In this document: one piece after another, positions 60,578-64,000 of the stretch | Layout of the letters: every line of letters starts with the position of its first letter | Numbering within the stretch: position 1 is the first letter of the stretch | Assembly: GCA_018821535.1 (NCBI GenBank) | Contig: JAHJLV010000010.1 | Span: 1-64,000 of the forward strand | Origin: Pseudomonadota bacterium | GTDB taxonomy: Bacteria; Desulfobacterota; Desulfobacteria; Desulfobacterales; Desulfobacteraceae | Direction of reading: 5' to 3' | Length of the DNA: 64,000 nt | Position numbers and translations under genes: made by a program | Notes under the pieces: model-generated | Database searches by the model: none | Told to the model about the DNA's origin: nothing | The model's input: only the letters and a program-made list of their open reading frames with translations

Positions 60578-61804
60578 TTAAATAATATCTTTAAACCACT
60601 GTTTCATTTTGTTAAATATTCCTGCAAACCCCTGGGTTTCCATATCCACAAACGTTTTTTGACAGGTGGCGCTTGAGCCGAAAATAACCAGCCCAACCCC
60701 GGTTGCATATGCAGGATTTCTGACAATATCTTTTAACCCGCCGATTTTGTTGGGCTCTCCTATTCTGACCGGCACATTGAAAACCGATTCTGCAATTTCA
60801 GTGATCCCGTCCAGAACCACACTGCCGCCGGTGAGAACAAATCCTGCCGGGAATGCGTTTTCCAGGCCATTGGCAAACAGTTCCTTTTTTAAAAGAGAAA
60901 AGATCTCCTCTACCCTGGGTTCAAGAATTTCAGCTAAAATTCCCTTGGACAGCTTTTTGGGTTCCCGGCCGCCCACCGCAGGAACTTCTATGGTTGCGCT
61001 GCTTCTGACATTTGCCGGCATGCAGGTGCCATGATTGATTTTAATTTTTTCAGCTTCCGGCAGAGGGGTGCGAAGCCCGATGGAAATATCATTGGTCAGA
61101 TTGTGTCCACCCAGAGTCAGCTCATATATGAATTTTAAATTATTATCCTTGAAAAGGGCCATGTCTGTGGTGCCGCCGCCCATATCCGCAATAATGCACC
61201 CCAGTTCCTTTTCTTCATCCGTAAGCACGGCAATGCCCGAGGCCAGTGATTCCAGTGCAATATCGCATACTTCAAGGCCGGCTTTGTTGCAGCATTTAAC
61301 AATATTTCTGGCCGATGAAACCGCGCCTGTAACAATATGAACCTTGGCTTCAAGCCGGATTGCGGTCATTCCCACCGGGTTCTGGATGGATTCCATATCA
61401 TCCACAATAAATTCCTGGGGAATGACATGGAGAATTTCCCGGTCGGTCGGAATGGCAACAGCCTTTGCCGCATCAATGACCCGTTCGACATCCTGATCTG
61501 TGATTTCCCGGCCTTTGATGGCGATAATGCCATGGGAGTTCAGGCCTTTGATATGGTTTCCGGCAATGCCCACATAGACAGAGGATATATCACATCCAGC
61601 CATGAGTTCTGCTTCTTCCACCGCTTTTTTGATGGCATCCACGGTTGATTCGATATTGACGACGGTTCCCTTTCTCAGCCCTGTGGAAGGGTGGGAACCC
61701 ACACCAATGACATTGATTTCGTTTTCAATCATTTCGCCGACAACAGCACATATTTTGGTTGTACCGATGTCCAGGCCCACGATTATTTTTTCATTTCCCT
61801 GCAA
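60578..61804 (-). CDS. ftsA: Cell division protein FtsA
   Basis: 408 residues. Actin-like ATPase tethering FtsZ to the membrane. VGLDIGTTKICAVVGE, CDISSVYVGIAGNHIKG, IIADMGGGTTDMALF, VLTGGSVVLDGI and a C-terminal amphipathic membrane helix (IFNKMKQWFKDII). TTG 61804 has GGGGG upstream and lies one base behind the ftsQ stop; a longer frame to 61924 runs through ftsQ and is not used. Confidence 0.96.
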   Translation of the reverse strand: MQGNEKIIVGLDIGTTKICAVVGEMIENEINVIGVGSHPSTGLRKGTVVNIESTVDAIKKAVEEAELMAGCDISSVYVGIAGNHIKGLNSHGIIAIKGREITDQDVERVIDAAKAVAIPTDREILHVIPQEFIVDDMESIQNPVGMTAIRLEAKVHIVTGAVSSARNIVKCCNKAGLEVCDIALESLASGIAVLTDEEKELGCIIADMGGGTTDMALFKDNNLKFIYELTLGGHNLTNDISIGLRTPLPEAEKIKINHGTCMPANVRSSATIEVPAVGGREPKKLSKGILAEILEPRVEEIFSLLKKELFANGLENAFPAGFVLTGGSVVLDGITEIAESVFNVPVRIGEPNKIGGLKDIVRNPAYATGVGLVIFGSSATCQKTFVDMETQGFAGIFNKMKQWFKDII

Positions 61805-61805
61805 A

Positions 61806-62690
61806 TTAAACCCCCTTTTCAAAATTAGTGTGCAGAGTATCGGCCATCTTTGTCTTGATAAATACTTTATGAAGATTAAAAAGATCCATTGCGCAGATTG
61901 CCTTGTCAGGAAAGTTTTTACCAATATATCTGCTTATTTTGCCGGCCTTATCCAGTTTTGCCTTGAAATCATCAAATCCCAGTTTGATTGAGATAATTGA
62001 ATTTGAATTTTCCGGCGCACGATTGTATGTATCAATGATGTCAACGATGATACCGGTGTTTGGATCCCCTTTGATCTGTGTAACAGGGTTGATGTCTTTC
62101 ATGTTCAAAAGCGTCATGATGGCGTCGAATAAGGGTCCGTGAAATCGGTATTGCCCCTCTTGAGCCGTCAGGTCCAGCCCCGTGATGATCGGAAGATTTG
62201 AAATCCGGTCGTTTTCAGGGTCATATTCCTTGAATGCCGTGCCCTGTGTATTGATGAGGATGTCGGAAAGATTTTCAATCCTGACAATGGCAAGCGGTGT
62301 TTGTTCAACAATTGAAATAGACAGTATGGATTCAAGGTGTCTTTTCACGCGAACAGACTGAACCCAGGGATGTGATGCAATCTGTTTTTCAAGGGTAAAT
62401 ACATTGATACTGAAAATATTTTCATCTCCGGTCAAACCTGTCATTGACATGATGTCCTGTTTCTCAACCCGGTCCAGCCCGGAAATTTTAATGTTTTTGA
62501 TATTAAAAAAACTGGACTGGGTAAAAAAATCATAGATAAAGATGGAAGCAAGACTCAAGATACTGATAAAAGCAACAATCATGATGCATTTGAGACAAAA
62601 ATCAATGGCATCTCCGGAATCGTTCAGCAGTCCTTCGCTGACGTTTCCCGGTTCAGGTCTGTACCTGTTGGGTTTGATTTTTTTACTCAC
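61806..62690 (-). CDS. ftsQ: Cell division protein FtsQ
   Basis: About 294 residues. Bitopic divisome protein: TM at about 32-55 (IMIVAFISILSLASIFIYDF), then POTRA (FFNIKNIKISGLDRVEKQDI) and beta domains (HPWVQSVRVKRHLESILSI, INTQGTAFKEYDP). GTG 62690 or TTG 62696 may start it; both overlap the murB end. Sits in the standard murB-ftsQ-ftsA-ftsZ order. Confidence 0.92.
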   Translation of the reverse strand: MSKKIKPNRYRPEPGNVSEGLLNDSGDAIDFCLKCIMIVAFISILSLASIFIYDFFTQSSFFNIKNIKISGLDRVEKQDIMSMTGLTGDENIFSINVFTLEKQIASHPWVQSVRVKRHLESILSISIVEQTPLAIVRIENLSDILINTQGTAFKEYDPENDRISNLPIITGLDLTAQEGQYRFHGPLFDAIMTLLNMKDINPVTQIKGDPNTGIIVDIIDTYNRAPENSNSIISIKLGFDDFKAKLDKAGKISRYIGKNFPDKAICAMDLFNLHKVFIKTKMADTLHTNFEKGV

Positions 62691-63609
62691 CTTCAATCCT
62701 CACTTCTGTTTCAAGGTTAATATGAAATTTTTCAAATACGGTTTTCTGCACCAGCTGTTTTAGCGCAAGGATGTCGCAGCTTGTGGCATTGTTGAGATTG
62801 ACAATATAATTGGCATGGTGTTCAGAAACCATGGCATCGTTTATTCTTGTGCCTTTTAACCCTGACTTTTCAATAAGTTCTCCTGCGGGCATACCTGTTT
62901 TTGGATTCTTGAAAAAACAGCCTGCGCTTTTCTGGGAAACCGGCTGGCTGTTTTTTTTGTTTGCAAGGGTTTGATTGAAAAGGGCTTCGATGTGCTTTTT
63001 ATCGCCTTTTTTCAGCTGGAAGTCCGCTTCAATGATAATGTCTGATATATCCAGATTCCGGTACGAAAACGCAAGGGTATCCCTTTTCCGGGCCACAAAT
63101 TTCTGGGTTTGGGGATTCCAGACAGTGATGGATTCAATGACGTCTGACATCTGACCTTTGACAGTTCCTGCATTCATGGCAATGGCGCCTCCCACAGTTC
63201 CGGGAATGCCTGCGGCAAACTCCAGCCCGGTAAGGCTGTTGTCCAGGGCAAAGCGGCAAAGAGAGGATAGGTGCTGACCGGTTTCAACGGTCAGCAAATG
63301 ATGATCTGAATCTGTTTTCTTTATCCGGATATCGGATTTTAGCTGGCGGATAATGATGACAAGACCTCGAATCCCTTTGTCCGTGATCAGAAGATTGGTG
63401 CCGCCGCCAAAAAATGTAACCGGAATGTCCAGATCTGCTGCAGCCTTTAAAAGCTGTTCAAGTTCGGCTCTGCTTTCAGGTATGGATAAAAGATCTGCCG
63501 GTCCGCCGACCTTGAAAGAGGTATATGCTTTTAATGCCGCATCTGTCTTAAGATCAAAATTTTTGATCAGACGGGCATAAGCGGTAGGGTGTGTTTTAAC
63601 TGTCATCAT
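62683..63609 (-). CDS. murB: UDP-N-acetylenolpyruvoylglucosamine reductase
   Basis: 308 residues. Reduces UDP-GlcNAc-enolpyruvate to UDP-MurNAc with FAD/NADPH. TSFKVGGPADLLS, TFFGGGTNLLITD, GLEFAAGIPGTVGGAIAMNAG and the proton-donor region SAGCFFKNP (Ser229-type) are present; the insert YSYR-type (LAFSYRNLD) marks type II MurB. Overlaps ftsQ; lies 3 bases behind murC. Confidence 0.96.
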   Translation of the reverse strand: MMTVKTHPTAYARLIKNFDLKTDAALKAYTSFKVGGPADLLSIPESRAELEQLLKAAADLDIPVTFFGGGTNLLITDKGIRGLVIIIRQLKSDIRIKKTDSDHHLLTVETGQHLSSLCRFALDNSLTGLEFAAGIPGTVGGAIAMNAGTVKGQMSDVIESITVWNPQTQKFVARKRDTLAFSYRNLDISDIIIEADFQLKKGDKKHIEALFNQTLANKKNSQPVSQKSAGCFFKNPKTGMPAGELIEKSGLKGTRINDAMVSEHHANYIVNLNNATSCDILALKQLVQKTVFEKFHINLETEVRIEGE

Positions 63610-63612
63610 GAA

Positions 63613-64000
63613 TTATAAAATTTCCACCAGACGTTCTCCAAGGGTGTATACATCTCCTGCGCCCAGCGTTAATACCATGTCCCCTTTTTTCATTTTATGG
63701 GTGACTATGGACAATGCCTGGGTAAAATCAGGTGCAAAGGACACATCTTTGTGTCCATGTTTTTTTATGCTGTCACACAGAATTTCCGAGTTCACGCCCT
63801 CGATTTTTTCTTCACTGGCTGCATATATCGGAAGGACAATTAAAACATCACACTGATAAAAGGACCGGGTAAATTCATCAAACAATCCGCGGGTTCTGCT
63901 GTACCGGTGCGGCTGAAATACGACAATCAGGCGTTTGTCCTTATAACTTTCCCGGATGGCTGTCAGCGTGGCCAGTATTTCAGTGGGATGATGGCCGTAA
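63613..64000 (-). CDS. murC: UDP-N-acetylmuramate-L-alanine ligase, C-terminal part only
   Basis: The last 129 codons are visible; the gene enters from the right edge. It reads YGHHPTEILATLTAIRES, VVFQPHRYSRT, FTRSFYQCDVLIVLPIYAA and MVLTLGAGDV, the C-terminal domain of MurC. Head of the dcw-type block read leftward (murC-murB-ftsQ-ftsA-ftsZ). Confidence 0.95.
   Translation of the reverse strand, partial: YGHHPTEILATLTAIRESYKDKRLIVVFQPHRYSRTRGLFDEFTRSFYQCDVLIVLPIYAASEEKIEGVNSEILCDSIKKHGHKDVSFAPDFTQALSIVTHKMKKGDMVLTLGAGDVYTLGERLVEIL

Noticed and set aside
1..64000. CRISPR array
   Set aside because: No regularly spaced direct repeats were seen anywhere; the only repeated blocks are hairpins and the acsD tail codons.

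Overview
The window reads as a chromosomal segment of a strictly anaerobic deltaproteobacterium (Desulfobacterota), most plausibly a member of the Desulfobacteraceae that runs the acetyl-CoA (Wood-Ljungdahl) pathway. That placement is inference. It rests on a complete bacterial-type CODH/ACS gene set next to formate-tetrahydrofolate ligase and FolD, a selenocysteine formate dehydrogenase, an RnfB-like flavoprotein, ADP-forming acetyl-CoA synthetase, and a murC-murB-ftsQ-ftsA-ftsZ block. No sulfate-reduction gene lies in the window, so the energy metabolism itself is not shown.

Layout. 1-3760 is accessory DNA: the start of a secreted cysteine-repeat protein running off the left edge, a complete group II (IIC-like) intron inserted directly behind the stop codon of a TIR/deoxyribosyltransferase-like gene, and about 500 bp without a credible gene. 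3761-9382 holds a bacterial homologue of the tRNA-queuosine mannosyltransferase (GTDC1/QTMAN family), a small 10-cysteine protein overlapping it, and an RND efflux pair. 9387-11630 has a vWA-OmpA lipoprotein and an erythrose-4-phosphate dehydrogenase.

11685-24694 is the C1 core. Leftward: acsD, acsA (CODH), acsB (ACS), acsC, acsE, a strong terminator, then a small unknown gene and cooC. Rightward from a 499 bp divergent control region: fhs and folD. AcsD carries a 173-residue Ala/Lys-rich tail not expected in the family. 24865-33775 continues rightward with ADP-forming acyl-CoA synthetase, a phosphopantetheinyl transferase that seems to begin at a non-standard codon, DUF1844, ispE, tRNA-Gln, prs, rplY, pth, carD, rluD and a radical SAM/SPASM protein.

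33816-43985 is a redox region: a GlxA-type AraC regulator divergent from an HdrD-like iron-sulfur protein and an SDR; formate dehydrogenase alpha, one gene of 920 codons with UGA read as Sec376 and a recognisable SECIS hairpin; an RnfB-GltD-like fusion divergent from it; and a hybrid histidine kinase. Manganese pyrophosphatase (44069-44989) and a six-gene Mrp Na+/H+ antiporter operon (45282-51126, MrpB fused to MrpA) follow.

51367-57604 is accessory again: an SDR, a toxin-antitoxin pair whose antitoxin has a damaged N-terminus, a broken Fic gene, a visibly GC-richer TAXI-type TRAP transporter (binding protein plus fused permease) that looks acquired, and a gene relic. 57609-64000 (leftward) is core: murC (partial), murB, ftsQ, ftsA, ftsZ and a B12-binding-type radical SAM protein coupled to ftsZ.

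How it fits together: FDH, Fhs and FolD are three steps of the methyl branch; AcsE moves the methyl group to the AcsCD corrinoid protein; CODH and ACS join it with CO and CoA; CooC is the likely nickel chaperone; ADP-forming acetyl-CoA synthetase could recover ATP from acetyl-CoA; RnfB-like, Mrp and pyrophosphatase genes are consistent with ion-gradient energy conservation. The strongest candidates for something undescribed are the bacterial QTMAN homologue with its cysteine-rich partner, the tailed AcsD, the RnfB-GltD fusion facing a beta-subunit-less FDH, and the small gene between acsE and cooC.
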